64,000 nt of DNA. Origin: a bacterium (GTDB lineage: Bacteria; Planctomycetota; Planctomycetia; Pirellulales; Pirellulaceae). Below are positions 17,961-28,353 of this stretch, in pieces. The notes under the pieces were generated by a model that worked only from the letters and a program-made list of their open reading frames with translations, searched no databases and was not told where the DNA came from. Position 1 is the stretch's first letter. Each line of letters starts with the position of its first letter. Location: NCBI GenBank assembly GCA_016124445.1, contig WGNR01000009.1:62001-126000 (forward strand), read 5' to 3'. Position numbers and translations under genes: made by a program.

Positions 17961-19853
17961 TTGTTTATTGGTCCGGTTTTTACCCGCGAAGCAGCCGTAA
18001 CACCGCGTCGCAGCAAATTTTACGTTTACCGCTCGGTCTATGTCGCGGCCCTGTTTCTATTGATGTGCACCGCCTGGCTGGTGCTCGCTGGGACGCAAGT
18101 TATTGCCAGTGTTGGGGATATGGCTCGATTTGGTTCGAGTATCTTCCATATTCTGGCCCCGATCCAGCTTTGCCTGGTGATCTTTTTTGCCGCTTTCAGT
18201 GCCGCAGGTGCGGTCGCTCAGGAAAAGGATCGGAAGACGTTGATCCTTCTGTTGATGACTCGGTTGAATAATTCCGAGCTGGTCTTGGGAAAGATGCTTG
18301 CCAGCTTGATCAATGTTTTCGTGCTGATTCTCGCGGCTGCTCCGATCTTCTGTGCCCTGTTTTTGTTTGGCGGGGTCTCAGTCGGCCAGGTCCTGCGCGT
18401 TCTGCTGGTGACCTTAGTCACGGCTCTCGCCGCCGGTAGTCTCGGCAGCACGATTGCCTTGTGGCGCGAAAAGACCTTCCAGACGTTGTCACTGACGGCC
18501 ATGGTTATCTCGGTGTTGTTGGGGCTGAGCATTTTGATCGCCTGGCGGGCGCTGTTCGACCGATTCCTGGGCATTCCAGCAGCTCAGTGGGGCACCGCCA
18601 TCAATCCGATCTGGGCGGTCATGGAAGCGGCCAATCCGTTTCCGACTTCGGCCCAAAGCCTGGATGCCATCGGGGGCGTCGTCGGTTTGCACATGCTGAT
18701 CATGTCGGTGGCGATCGTCGTCACCAACCTGATCGCCATCGCGCTGGTTCGTGTCTGGAATCCTTCGCGGGAAACCCGTCGCGGCAAAGAAATGGAGACG
18801 CAGCATGAGGAAAGCATCTGGGGCGCCGAGCACGATATGGCCAAGCTCGATCAGGCCTCGGCGAATCTCCAGCGTGACACCGCGCAAGACGACCGCGGCG
18901 AACAGCGCCGGGCCGGACATGTCGATGCCCGGACGACCGAGATCGTGCAAGATCATCGCCAGGTATGGTCCAATCCAATTCTCTGGCGCGAAACGCAGAC
19001 CTGGGCCTACGGCCGCAAGGTGCTGATCATCAAGTTCCTGTACCTGCTTCTGGCTGCCGCGGTGACCTACGTGTTGTACGACATGGTTGCCTCAGGCGTC
19101 GCCGTTTATCGCGGCGATCAACTTGGAACCTCCATTCCGCCGATTGCCTGGGGCTTGGTGCCGTTGTTCCTGATCAGCCTGGTGATCGTCAACGCGTTGG
19201 CCGTGACTTCAATTACGAACGAACGAGACGGCCAGGCACTCGACCTGCTGCTGGTGACCGATCTGTCACCCAAAGAATTCACCTTCGGCAAGCTGTGGGG
19301 GGTGATGTGGGTTACACGCGAAATGATTCTCGTTCCCCTGGCGGTGACCGCGTATTTGTGGATTGCCGGGGCGATGCAGTCGGATAGTTTTCTCTTTCTT
19401 GCGGTCGGCCTGGCGGTGATGTATTTGTTTGTCACGATGTTGGGGCTGCACTGCGGCATGATCTATTCCAACAGCCGTACCGCGATCGGCGTGAGCATGG
19501 GAACGGTCTTCTTTTTGTTTCTCGGTGTGATAACGTGTATTCTGCTGATGATCAGTTTCACCGAGTCGTTCCATTTTCAGCTGTTTCCCTTCCTGGGTTT
19601 CATGGCTGGGGGTGGTCTGGGCTTGTACGTGGCGATCGGGCATCGGAATCCGTCTCAGGCGATTCTGTGGTCGACGCTACTTTTGCCTGGAGTTTCGTTT
19701 TTTGCGATCGTCAGCTTTTTGCTCGGAAAAGGATTTGAAGTCGCGTTGGCAACGACGCTGGCATATGGCTTTACGACCATCACCATGTTGATTCCGGCGA
19801 TTAGCCACTTCGACATCGAGGTCGGCCGCCGCTCGGGTAATGACGAAGACTAG
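17961..19853 (+). CDS. ABC-2 type transporter permease, double-length
   Basis: 630 residues with about twelve hydrophobic segments in two halves, separated by a charged soluble stretch (about 270-335). The N-terminal half has the ABC-2 pattern (AQEKDRKTLILLLMTRLNNSELVLGKM) and the second half repeats it (NERDGQALDLLLVTDLSPKEFTFGKL). This duplication suggests a fused pair of permease domains. TTG start at 17961 with a GGGAG ribosome binding site. No ATPase gene is next to it in this window, so it is either an orphan or depends on an ATPase elsewhere. The substrate is unknown. Confidence 0.82.
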   Translation: MFIGPVFTREAAVTPRRSKFYVYRSVYVAALFLLMCTAWLVLAGTQVIASVGDMARFGSSIFHILAPIQLCLVIFFAAFSAAGAVAQEKDRKTLILLLMTRLNNSELVLGKMLASLINVFVLILAAAPIFCALFLFGGVSVGQVLRVLLVTLVTALAAGSLGSTIALWREKTFQTLSLTAMVISVLLGLSILIAWRALFDRFLGIPAAQWGTAINPIWAVMEAANPFPTSAQSLDAIGGVVGLHMLIMSVAIVVTNLIAIALVRVWNPSRETRRGKEMETQHEESIWGAEHDMAKLDQASANLQRDTAQDDRGEQRRAGHVDARTTEIVQDHRQVWSNPILWRETQTWAYGRKVLIIKFLYLLLAAAVTYVLYDMVASGVAVYRGDQLGTSIPPIAWGLVPLFLISLVIVNALAVTSITNERDGQALDLLLVTDLSPKEFTFGKLWGVMWVTREMILVPLAVTAYLWIAGAMQSDSFLFLAVGLAVMYLFVTMLGLHCGMIYSNSRTAIGVSMGTVFFLFLGVITCILLMISFTESFHFQLFPFLGFMAGGGLGLYVAIGHRNPSQAILWSTLLLPGVSFFAIVSFLLGKGFEVALATTLAYGFTTITMLIPAISHFDIEVGRRSGNDED

Positions 19854-19938
19854 CAGCTACGGTTAGTTGCGGTCTGTCGCTTCGGGCAGATCGTCAGAGA
19901 CTTGCACCAGGACCTACCACACGGAAAGGAGCGGCGGG

Positions 19939-21195
19939 TTGGACATCATTGTGGCCATTGCACCTTGGCTGGTGGCAATGCTGCTGTTGGTCGCCTGCTC
20001 TGGGATGTTCTCCGCATCGGAAGCGGCGTTCTTCTATCTCAAACTGGAAGATCGTAAACGCTTCCGAAAAGGTACCACCGCCGAGCGTGCCGCCGCTGCG
20101 CTGCTGGCCGATCCAGACCGGCTTCTTTCGGCCGTTCTGTTCTGGAACCTGATGGTCAACGTTGCCTACTTTGCGGTCGCTTCGATCGTTGGCATCCGAC
20201 TGCAGCAGATGGCCGGGGCAACCTATGCCACCGTTTTCTCCAGCCTCTCTTTGCTGGTCATTATCTTCTTCAGCGAAATGCTTCCTAAAAGCCTGGCCGT
20301 GCTGCGGGCACCCGCGCTGGCTGCCTTTCTGGCGGTGCCAATCGCGTTTGCCGTGCGGGTCATCGATCCACTGCGTCCATTGATGCGCGGGGTAAGTACT
20401 CTCTCGCAGCGGTTGATCTGGCCTCGCTTCGAGTCAGAACCGTACATGCAGGTATCGGACCTGGAGCGGGCCATCGAAATGTCGACCCAAAGCAGTACCG
20501 TCCTCGAACAAGAGGAAATGGCGCTGCGGGGTATCGTCAGTCTTTCCGATTCGCTGGCCCAAGAGTTGATGCGGCCGCGGATGCGATTCAAGATGTTCCA
20601 GCCGCCGGTCTCGCTCAAGGATCTCGATTGCGAGATCACCCCCAGCGGTTATCTGTTGATCGCCGACCAGCAAGGGGACGACGTCGTCAGCGCAGTGAAC
20701 TTGATCAATGCCTGGGAACTGCCGCAGGACAACCTGGAAGGAGTGGCCCGGGAAGTGCTCGTTTTTCCCTGGTGTGCCAAGGCATCGGAAATCTTCCAGC
20801 AGATGCTGTCGACCGAAAACGAAGTTGCGGCGGTGGTCAATGAATTGGGAGAAACGATCGGCATCGTCACCCTCCGCGACCTGATGCAAACGATTTTTTC
20901 GCACGAACATGGCCGTAGCGAGCGACTACTGCAGCGGAAGACATTCGAGGAGCTGGAACCGAACGTATTCCTGGTTTCAGGCATGACCAGCGTGCGGCGG
21001 CTATCGAAGCATTTTGGCATGGAACTACCAGAGACCCGGCATGCCACCATCAATGGCATCCTGCAGGAAGAACTGGAACGCATCCCCGAGGTGGAAGACG
21101 AGGTCGACTGGGGACCGTTTCATTTCGTGGTAGTTGAACAGCACTCGGAAGGACATATCCTCGTCCGTTTGACCATGCGAAAGGAGGAAGACTGA
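19939..21195 (+). CDS. CNNM-domain membrane protein (HlyC/CorC-like), first of two
   Basis: About 418 residues. The CNNM (DUF21) membrane domain shows GMFSASEAAFFYLKLEDRKRF, LFWNLMVNVAYF and VIIFFSEMLPKSLAVL, followed by a CBS-pair-like region and a CorC/HlyC-like C-terminal domain (FEELEPNVFLVSGMTSVRRL). Members of this family are linked to Mg/Co efflux or other cation transport. TTG at 19939 is chosen because AAAGGAG lies 8 bases upstream; a start at 19867 is possible but lacks this. The next gene, of the same family, begins 4 bases after the stop. Confidence 0.82.
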   Translation: MDIIVAIAPWLVAMLLLVACSGMFSASEAAFFYLKLEDRKRFRKGTTAERAAAALLADPDRLLSAVLFWNLMVNVAYFAVASIVGIRLQQMAGATYATVFSSLSLLVIIFFSEMLPKSLAVLRAPALAAFLAVPIAFAVRVIDPLRPLMRGVSTLSQRLIWPRFESEPYMQVSDLERAIEMSTQSSTVLEQEEMALRGIVSLSDSLAQELMRPRMRFKMFQPPVSLKDLDCEITPSGYLLIADQQGDDVVSAVNLINAWELPQDNLEGVAREVLVFPWCAKASEIFQQMLSTENEVAAVVNELGETIGIVTLRDLMQTIFSHEHGRSERLLQRKTFEELEPNVFLVSGMTSVRRLSKHFGMELPETRHATINGILQEELERIPEVEDEVDWGPFHFVVVEQHSEGHILVRLTMRKEED

Positions 21196-21199
21196 CGTC

Positions 21200-22177
21200 A
21201 TGACGACGATCTTCCTACTATTCGCTTTCGGAGTTTTCCTCAGCGCGTTCTTCAGCGGATCGGAGACCGGTTTCTATCGCGTGACACGCGTGCGATTGGT
21301 ACTGGATGGTTTAGGGGGGCATTGGCTGTCGAAGTTTCTTCTGTTTCTAACCAATCATCCGGCACTGTTCGTCGCGACTACTCTGATCGGCAACAACTTG
21401 GCGAACTACATGGTTTCGCTGTCGATCGTGCTGTTCACGCAGATTGTGTTTCCCTCCAACGGAACCGCCGATATGCTCTTGCCGTTGGTGATGGCTCCGT
21501 TTCTATTCGTTTATGGCGAACTATTGCCGAAGTACTTCTTCTACCGCGCGCCCAATATGCTGTTGCGCCGCACCGGCTGGTTGTTCTTTCTGTTCACCGT
21601 GCTGTTTGCACCTTGTTCTGGCTTGCTATGGTTACTGGGCCGGGCTCTGCAGCAGCTTCTCGGCGAATCGCCTGAAACGGTGCGTCTGGCGCTGGCCCGG
21701 ACCGAACTGGAAGACTTTCTGGAAGAAGGGGGCGAGTTTGGTATTTTGAACAAGGCCCAGCGGCGGATCGCGCAAGGTGTGTTCGGGGTAGCCAATCGTC
21801 GTGTGACTTCGATCTCGACCCCTATTGCCCGGGTAATGACCGCCAAGATTGGCTCGAAGGTGAATAATATTTTGCGGATGGCGAAACGAAAGAAACTTTC
21901 GGTCATCCTTATCATCGAAACCGATGATAAGAAAACGACAGCGCTCGGCTATGTACGCGTGTGCGACTTGTACATAGGGGACGGAGAAGAGATTCGTAAT
22001 TATCACCCGCTGCCTGAGATCAAGTCGACCGAAAGCTGTATCTCGGCCCTGACCAGGCTGCATGCCACCGGCGAATTGATGGCCAGTGTTGTCAGCCGTG
22101 GCGGAATGGCCGTCGGGGTGGTTACCCTTCAGCAGCTTCAGCAAGCGGTCTTGGACGCCAAGCAGCAGCCTGCCTAG
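21200..22177 (+). CDS. CNNM-domain membrane protein, second of two, short
   Basis: 325 residues. The CNNM domain shows LSAFFSGSETGFYRVTRVRL, LIGNNLANYMVSLSI and FVYGELLPKYFF, and is followed by a reduced CBS-like region. The CorC/HlyC-type C-terminal domain of its upstream neighbour is missing. With a 4-base gap to that gene they probably form a hetero-oligomeric cation transporter (inference). ATG at 21200. Confidence 0.8.
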   Translation: MTTIFLLFAFGVFLSAFFSGSETGFYRVTRVRLVLDGLGGHWLSKFLLFLTNHPALFVATTLIGNNLANYMVSLSIVLFTQIVFPSNGTADMLLPLVMAPFLFVYGELLPKYFFYRAPNMLLRRTGWLFFLFTVLFAPCSGLLWLLGRALQQLLGESPETVRLALARTELEDFLEEGGEFGILNKAQRRIAQGVFGVANRRVTSISTPIARVMTAKIGSKVNNILRMAKRKKLSVILIIETDDKKTTALGYVRVCDLYIGDGEEIRNYHPLPEIKSTESCISALTRLHATGELMASVVSRGGMAVGVVTLQQLQQAVLDAKQQPA

Positions 22178-22197
22178 TTCGATCGACGAAAGATTTC

Positions 22198-23091
22198 ATG
22201 ACCACGACACCGATCCAAACGTTGCCGCCGGGACGCCATCGATTGACGATCGATGTTGACGGGCGGGAACGCGAGTTCTGGGTTTACGTCCCGACCCAGG
22301 CCAGCCAGCCAAGCGAAGGTTGGCCGATTGTTTTCACCTTTCATGGCGGGCTGTCGAATGCTCCGACGATGGTCCGCTTTTGCGAACTGAACGAACTGGG
22401 AGATACGGCCGGCTTTGTGACCGTATTTCCCAATGGCACCGGCCGAGTTCCGACGATGAAGACATGGAACGCCGGCATGTGTTGCGGCTATGCGAAGCGC
22501 GAAAATGTAGACGACGTTCACTTCGTCGAGATGCTATTGGAAGATATTCCCCAACGCGTTCCGATCGATCCGTCGCGGATATATGCCACCGGCATGTCGA
22601 ATGGCGGGATGATGTCGTATTTGCTGGGTGACAAGCTTTCGGATCGTTTCGCCGCGATCGCCCCAGTTGGCGGCACGATGGGGAACGATACCTGTAGCCC
22701 CGGCCGGCCGATGCCGCTGATGCATATGCATGGGACCGACGATCAGTTTGTCCGCTGGGAAGGTGGCGTTGGTCCGCGGAGCAAATCGAAGCTCGATTTC
22801 TTTTCGGTCGATCACGCGATCGAGAATTGGGTAAAAGCGAACAACGCCAATCCAATACCAACTATCGAGCGAATGCCAGCCGCAGTGGACGATGGTACCT
22901 GGATCGAGAAGTTTACCTACGACCAAAGCGGCCCCGATTCAGCCGAGGTAATCCTCTTCAAGATCCATGGTGGCGGGCATACCTGGCCAGGCAAAGAGAG
23001 CCGCTTGGACTTGCTCGGAGCGTCGACACACAACCTGGATGCCAATTCCGAGATTTTGGACTTCTTTGGGCGACATCGGCTACTGGGATGA
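22198..23091 (+). CDS. PHB depolymerase/feruloyl-esterase-family hydrolase (LpqC-like)
   Basis: 297-residue alpha/beta hydrolase. The nucleophile elbow is GMSNGG (Ser in ATGMSNGGMMSYLL), the acid lies in HMHGTDDQFVRW and the His in GGGHTWPGKE; the oxyanion strand is VFTFHGGLSN. The double Cys GMCCGYA is common in the family. No signal peptide, so it may act in the cytoplasm on small esters. ATG at 22198, 20 bases after the CNNM gene, so it is likely part of the same transcript. Confidence 0.83.
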   Translation: MTTTPIQTLPPGRHRLTIDVDGREREFWVYVPTQASQPSEGWPIVFTFHGGLSNAPTMVRFCELNELGDTAGFVTVFPNGTGRVPTMKTWNAGMCCGYAKRENVDDVHFVEMLLEDIPQRVPIDPSRIYATGMSNGGMMSYLLGDKLSDRFAAIAPVGGTMGNDTCSPGRPMPLMHMHGTDDQFVRWEGGVGPRSKSKLDFFSVDHAIENWVKANNANPIPTIERMPAAVDDGTWIEKFTYDQSGPDSAEVILFKIHGGGHTWPGKESRLDLLGASTHNLDANSEILDFFGRHRLLG

Positions 23092-23188
23092 TAGGATGTT
23101 TCTTGCGTTACTAAACGTTGCTCGGTGATCATGGATTGAAAAAAACTGGGCGAACGCTACCTCTTCGTTTCTTTTGAGTTGGTTTGTC

Positions 23189-23788
23189 ATGAAGCAGATG
23201 ATTTTAGTTTTATCGTTGGTCATCGTCTGCGTATTGCAATCGCCCGCGTTGGCATCATTTCCGATACCGCTACCTTTCGAGCAACTTGTGGACGAGTCAA
23301 CGACGATCATCCAATGCAAGGTGATTCGCATGACACCGCTGGTACGCGAAGATGACAAGCAGGTACAGGAGGATTCGCTAGGAGGATACCACGGTCCGAC
23401 TTGCTTCTCTTTGATCAAGGTAATGGACGTATGGAAAAAGCATTCCTTTGAGGACAAGCAAGATGCTTCTGCCGCTGACGTTTACGATCACCAAGGCTTG
23501 TTAACGATTGCCCATGGAGGTGGTCGCCACGGGATTGGCGGATTGAGCCATGACTTGTCGGAAGATCGGACCTACATCTTGTTTGTTAAAATGATTGAGC
23601 CTGGCCTGTATCGATTTACCGATGGCAACTCGGTATACCCGATCTATGAGGGCAAGGTGCCCGAAATGGGCGTCAACATGAATGATGAAGACATCGCCAA
23701 AAGCAACCCGGTAATTGTGGACCACTTCAAAGACCGTGTTTTGAAAGAGGTTGGTCGTCACAAGGAATCTGGCAACCGGCAAGAATAG
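23189..23788 (+). CDS. exported protein of unknown function
   Basis: 199 residues with a clear signal peptide (MKQMILVLSLVIVCVLQSPALA). The mature part is mixed alpha/beta with a stretch GLLTIAHGGGRHGIGGLSHDL and C-terminal KEVGRHKESGNRQE. No family recognised. ATG at 23189 is chosen over a TTG at 23174 because it begins the signal peptide. Separated from the esterase gene by 97 bases. Confidence 0.6.
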   Translation: MKQMILVLSLVIVCVLQSPALASFPIPLPFEQLVDESTTIIQCKVIRMTPLVREDDKQVQEDSLGGYHGPTCFSLIKVMDVWKKHSFEDKQDASAADVYDHQGLLTIAHGGGRHGIGGLSHDLSEDRTYILFVKMIEPGLYRFTDGNSVYPIYEGKVPEMGVNMNDEDIAKSNPVIVDHFKDRVLKEVGRHKESGNRQE

Positions 23789-23855
23789 TCCGGGGCTCGA
23801 CAGAGAAAGCCAATACACTCGACAGAGCTGAATTCTCATCCGGATTACGGAAGAT

Positions 23856-23881
23856 AACTCTCGCCCTCCTTGGCGAAAGTT
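23856..23881. terminator. possible bidirectional terminator between convergent genes
   Basis: Arms AACTCTCGCC and GGCGAAAGTT pair over ten positions with one mismatch around a CTCCTT loop. It lies between the stops of the convergent genes ending at 23788 (+) and 23896 (-). Neither strand has a strong T run, so it is a weak call. Confidence 0.4.
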
Positions 23882-23895
23882 CCCCCTAGGAAGTC

Positions 23896-24276
23896 CTACG
23901 AACCGGTCGCTGCCTGGGCCGCCTTCTTGGCTGCTTCGTTCTTCTTACGGCGTTGTTCCTCTTCCTGGACCAGTTCCTTCAGGCGATCGCGCTGCGGTTG
24001 TGTCAGCAGGCTTTCGCATTCTTTGTCCATGGCGGCTTCAAGCTTCGCGATCTCGGCCTCCAACTTATCGATTTGATCGACGTAGCCCTTCTGGATGTCG
24101 TAGATCTTTAGTTTTTGCTGCTCGGTGACGATTTCGCCCCAATAAGCCGGCAGACGGCCCCGGAACTCCGATTTGTCGCTTGCGGGCTTCTCTGCGGCTT
24201 CCTGAGCGACGATCGTGGAGATTCCAACCAATCCGACGAGTAGAAGCGAAGTGGCGATGATAGACTTAGCTGGCAT
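23896..24276 (-). CDS. small exported helical protein (LTxxQ-like)
   Basis: 126 residues with a signal peptide (MPAKSIIATSLLLVGLVGISTIVA) and a helical, Glu/Lys-rich mature part (YVDQIDKLEAEIAKLEAAMD) with LLTQPQRDRLKELVQEEEQ, an LTxxQ-type segment. Similar in plan to the exported protein at 11024-11530 but not an obvious close copy. Function unknown. ATG at 24276. Confidence 0.7.
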   Translation of the reverse strand: MPAKSIIATSLLLVGLVGISTIVAQEAAEKPASDKSEFRGRLPAYWGEIVTEQQKLKIYDIQKGYVDQIDKLEAEIAKLEAAMDKECESLLTQPQRDRLKELVQEEEQRRKKNEAAKKAAQAATGS

Positions 24277-24439
24277 TTCTGCTTTCCCCCTGAACGGTAA
24301 AGTGATTGAACCGTGAAGTGTTGGATTTGCCTTCGTGGCAAAAATCGGGGGTGCTCCTTCACCTGAAAGCGGGTGATTGTAGATTCATCGTAGAGGGGTA
24401 TCAAGTTAATTCTTTGGGAGGGTCCGCCAGCGCATAAAA

Positions 24440-24480
24440 AAAGGCCAGAAGTAGTCGATCCATCGTCTACTTTGACCTTT
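24440..24480 (-). terminator. terminator-like hairpin, minus strand
   Basis: AAAGGCCAGAAGTAG pairs imperfectly with CTACTTTGACCTTT around a 12-base loop. On the minus strand the hairpin is followed by a run of seven T. No minus-strand protein gene ends just before it; the only one upstream already has its own terminator at 24633-24667. Confidence 0.55.
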
Positions 24481-24632
24481 GATCTCACGGGGCCACATCC
24501 TGTGTCCCGTCCTCCCGGTGTTCGATCAGTACTGATTATCGTCTCGTTATTTGCCGGTTCTGGACCGAAAATCTGGCACTTTCGTGCTAGCACCACCCAT
24601 CACGTGTTCGCGTTGGTCCGGCTAGCAAAAAT

Positions 24633-24667
24633 TTGCGGGCAGATCCCCATCCAGGATCCGCCCGCAA
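24633..24667 (-). terminator. Rho-independent terminator of the Cys-rich protein gene
   Basis: TTGCGGGCAGATCC pairs with GGATCCGCCCGCAA over 14 positions with one mismatch, loop CCATCCA, followed on the minus strand by five T. It is about 75 bases past the stop of the gene ending at 24741. Confidence 0.75.
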
Positions 24668-24740
24668 GACGCTCTAGGCTCAGCTGCAAACCACACTCCC
24701 CAGGTAGCTTGGTCGAGCCGGTCGCGTTGTTCGTGCTCGA

Positions 24741-25403
24741 CTAGTTGATCGGCAGCAGGTTCTGCAGTGCGGGGATCAGTCGAGCTTCTTTGGCTTCCAC
24801 CTTGGCCGGAGTCGGCTGAGCAGGAGTGATGGCCGGAGCTTGTTCCTGCATCGATTGCTCGAGGTTGATGATTTCGGTGTTGTCACCGCAGCGAGGGCAA
24901 GCAGCCGCACCGCACGAGTTGCAGCTGTTCCAGAAACCGCGGAGGTGCATTCCCAGGCAGTTCGGGCAGGCAGCACCGCAGCCTTTGATCATGCGGCCAT
25001 GGTGACAACCACAATTTGGGTACTGATCGCAGCAAGGCATGGCCGTTTCCGCCTGGCAGCCGCACGAGGCCGGACCGTAGTAGCCGATCGAAGGCCGCGA
25101 GAACCAGTGGTAACGGGTATGCATTTTGGCGTGGCAACCACCACTGTTCAGGCTGCTGCAGTAGTTGCTCCACAGATTCGCGGCACAACCGTACGAGTGT
25201 TGATCGCAATGATAGTGACCGCCGCCGTTGCAGCCGCCGGTGCTGCAACCACAGCCAGCAGCACCCATGGCAGCGACATATTCGCTGCTGATGTGCGTGT
25301 GGCTGGTGGGGTAGCTAACCGTCATGGCATCCCAGAGGCCGGCCGAGGCCGAACCAGCGGCCGACAGAACGATAATGCACGAGGCAATGGCAAAGCGAAG
25401 CAT
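24741..25403 (-). CDS. Cys- and Gly-rich exported protein
   Basis: 220 residues with a signal peptide (MLRFAIASCIIVLSAAGSASA). The mature part has about twenty cysteines, many in short C-x-C, CC or CxxC arrangements (GCGCSTGGC, MPCCDQ, NCGCHHG, CPNC, CPRCG), plus several His. The C-terminal 45 residues are Pro/Ala-rich without Cys. No known family recognised. The CxxC pairs near the end could form zinc ribbons, or the protein could be a disulfide-rich surface or envelope component. A nested hairpin lies in its leader. A terminator follows. Confidence 0.72.
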   Translation of the reverse strand: MLRFAIASCIIVLSAAGSASAGLWDAMTVSYPTSHTHISSEYVAAMGAAGCGCSTGGCNGGGHYHCDQHSYGCAANLWSNYCSSLNSGGCHAKMHTRYHWFSRPSIGYYGPASCGCQAETAMPCCDQYPNCGCHHGRMIKGCGAACPNCLGMHLRGFWNSCNSCGAAACPRCGDNTEIINLEQSMQEQAPAITPAQPTPAKVEAKEARLIPALQNLLPIN

Positions 25404-25448
25404 GTTTCAGGTTCCTTACGATTGGGGAGTTTAGTGAGGGAGTAATTG

Positions 25449-25488
25449 TTGCACTGTCGAAACATGCCACGCATTTCGCGTTGTGCAA
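25449..25488 (-). promoter_or_regulatory. nested hairpin in the leader of the Cys-rich gene
   Basis: Outer arms TTGCAC/GTGCAA (25449-25454 and 25483-25488) enclose inner arms CGAAA/TTTCG (25458-25462 and 25474-25478), with small internal loops. It sits 46-85 bases upstream of the start codon at 25403. A role in regulation is inferred only from position. Confidence 0.35.
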
Positions 25489-25653
25489 ACGCAACATCGA
25501 AAAAATTTGCCTCGCCGGAGCCTCTTGCGGCGCTCCCCTGGCTGACATGGCCGGAACAATCGTTACCAACGGAACGGCCGCACCGGCAGGTCTCGATTCG
25601 CTAGAATAGGGGCAGACGACGTTTCGTGGACGAATCTGCTTGGATGGCTCGCT

Positions 25654-26595
25654 TTGTTTCTCTTGGCCCAGCTTCAGCACAGCTTGGATTATCTCACGTT
25701 GCCGGCCGCCCTGATCATGGGCGTGGCGGGGTTGGTGATTCTGATCCGAGGGCGCAAGTCGCTCAAAGGGACATCGCTGCTGGGGCCGTGGGGTTGGTGC
25801 CTGTTTGCCTGGGTCGCCGTTTGCGGTGCCGAGGTGCTGATTGCGGTGCTCAATATGCTGCAGGTTTCCATCCCGGAAGTGCAAATACGCTACGTCGCAG
25901 CGATGACGCTCTTCTGCCCCCAAATGTCGCAGATCGGTGCCAAGCGTTCTCAGACGGTCGTCTGGCAGCTGGTGGTGGGCGTTTTCTGGCTGGTTCTGTG
26001 CTCTCCGTTGCTGATGCAGTGGCTCGGCACGCTCAACGGCAATCGCGATCCTGGTTGGCCGTGGGACATCTTTCTGAGCGTCCTCATCCTGGCAGGTTTT
26101 TTGAACAACGGTTTGACCCGATATGGAATCACGGCAGTTTGCTTGACCATCGCCCAGATTTTGTTGACCTACCCCACCTCGCATGGGACCTCGCTCGAAT
26201 TCATGTCGACCCGCGCGATCGTTTCGATCGGCTTTTTGCTGCTGGGGATGGCCTTGGTGGCATTGGATTGGCCCAGCCGCCCGCAGTTATTTCATCGTGA
26301 AGATCGAGCCTGGCTCGATTTCCGCGATTGCTATGGAAGTTTCTGGGCCCTCCGGGTCATGCAGCGCGTCAACGAGGCCGCCGTCCGTTTCGATTGGGGG
26401 CTGTGGCTCGGCTGGAATGGATTCTCTCAGGTCGAAATCGTTGGCTCGCATCCCGAATTTCGCGAGGAAGTCAGCCAAGCCCTGGTTAGCTGTCTTCGAA
26501 AACTGCTGGGAGATTTCGTCGACGACGATTGGCTCGATGCCCGTTTGCCCCGTCCCACCCAAAAGAAGAGGGGGCTCGAAGAGATGGAAGCATGA
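25654..26595 (+). CDS. membrane protein of unknown function
   Basis: About 313 residues. Roughly seven hydrophobic helices fill residues 10-205, followed by a soluble C-terminal domain (about 210-313) with RDCYGSFWALRVMQRVNEAA and FVDDDWLDARLPRPTQKKRG. No family recognised. The start is uncertain: the first usable codon in frame is TTG at 25654 and the frame is open further upstream. The gene precedes a Ser/Thr kinase gene by 157 bases on the same strand. Confidence 0.6.
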   Translation: MFLLAQLQHSLDYLTLPAALIMGVAGLVILIRGRKSLKGTSLLGPWGWCLFAWVAVCGAEVLIAVLNMLQVSIPEVQIRYVAAMTLFCPQMSQIGAKRSQTVVWQLVVGVFWLVLCSPLLMQWLGTLNGNRDPGWPWDIFLSVLILAGFLNNGLTRYGITAVCLTIAQILLTYPTSHGTSLEFMSTRAIVSIGFLLLGMALVALDWPSRPQLFHREDRAWLDFRDCYGSFWALRVMQRVNEAAVRFDWGLWLGWNGFSQVEIVGSHPEFREEVSQALVSCLRKLLGDFVDDDWLDARLPRPTQKKRGLEEMEA

Positions 26596-26752
26596 ACCGT
26601 TTGGTTGCCAAGGACGCCATTGGCATCGATACTTGAAACTGGAAACCGACCGAATCGATTGATGCACAAGTAAGGTATGACCAATAACGGCGGTCGCCTG
26701 AACCTGCCGTTTCGCCTTTATGTCACTGCGACGCACCACTTCGAGACACTGA

Positions 26753-28336
<1,584 letters not shown>

Positions 28337-28353
28337 AACGGTTCCCGTGGCGA

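Larger units (their letters stand above)
24277..24740. other. 464-base intergenic region with several hairpins
   Basis: No convincing protein gene. It holds the terminator of the Cys-rich gene (24633-24667), a second terminator-like hairpin (24440-24480), the 12-bp perfect palindrome ATCAGTACTGAT (about 24526-24537) and short hairpins between them, including one that would carry a GAAA tetraloop on the minus strand. The promoter of the exported-protein gene must also lie at the left end. See the finding on a candidate minus-strand RNA. Confidence 0.5.

Noticed and set aside
25315-26184. 289-aa minus-strand open frame spanning the Cys-rich gene start and the membrane-protein gene
   Set aside because: Overlaps two better-supported genes and has a Gln/His/Arg-rich, motif-free translation.
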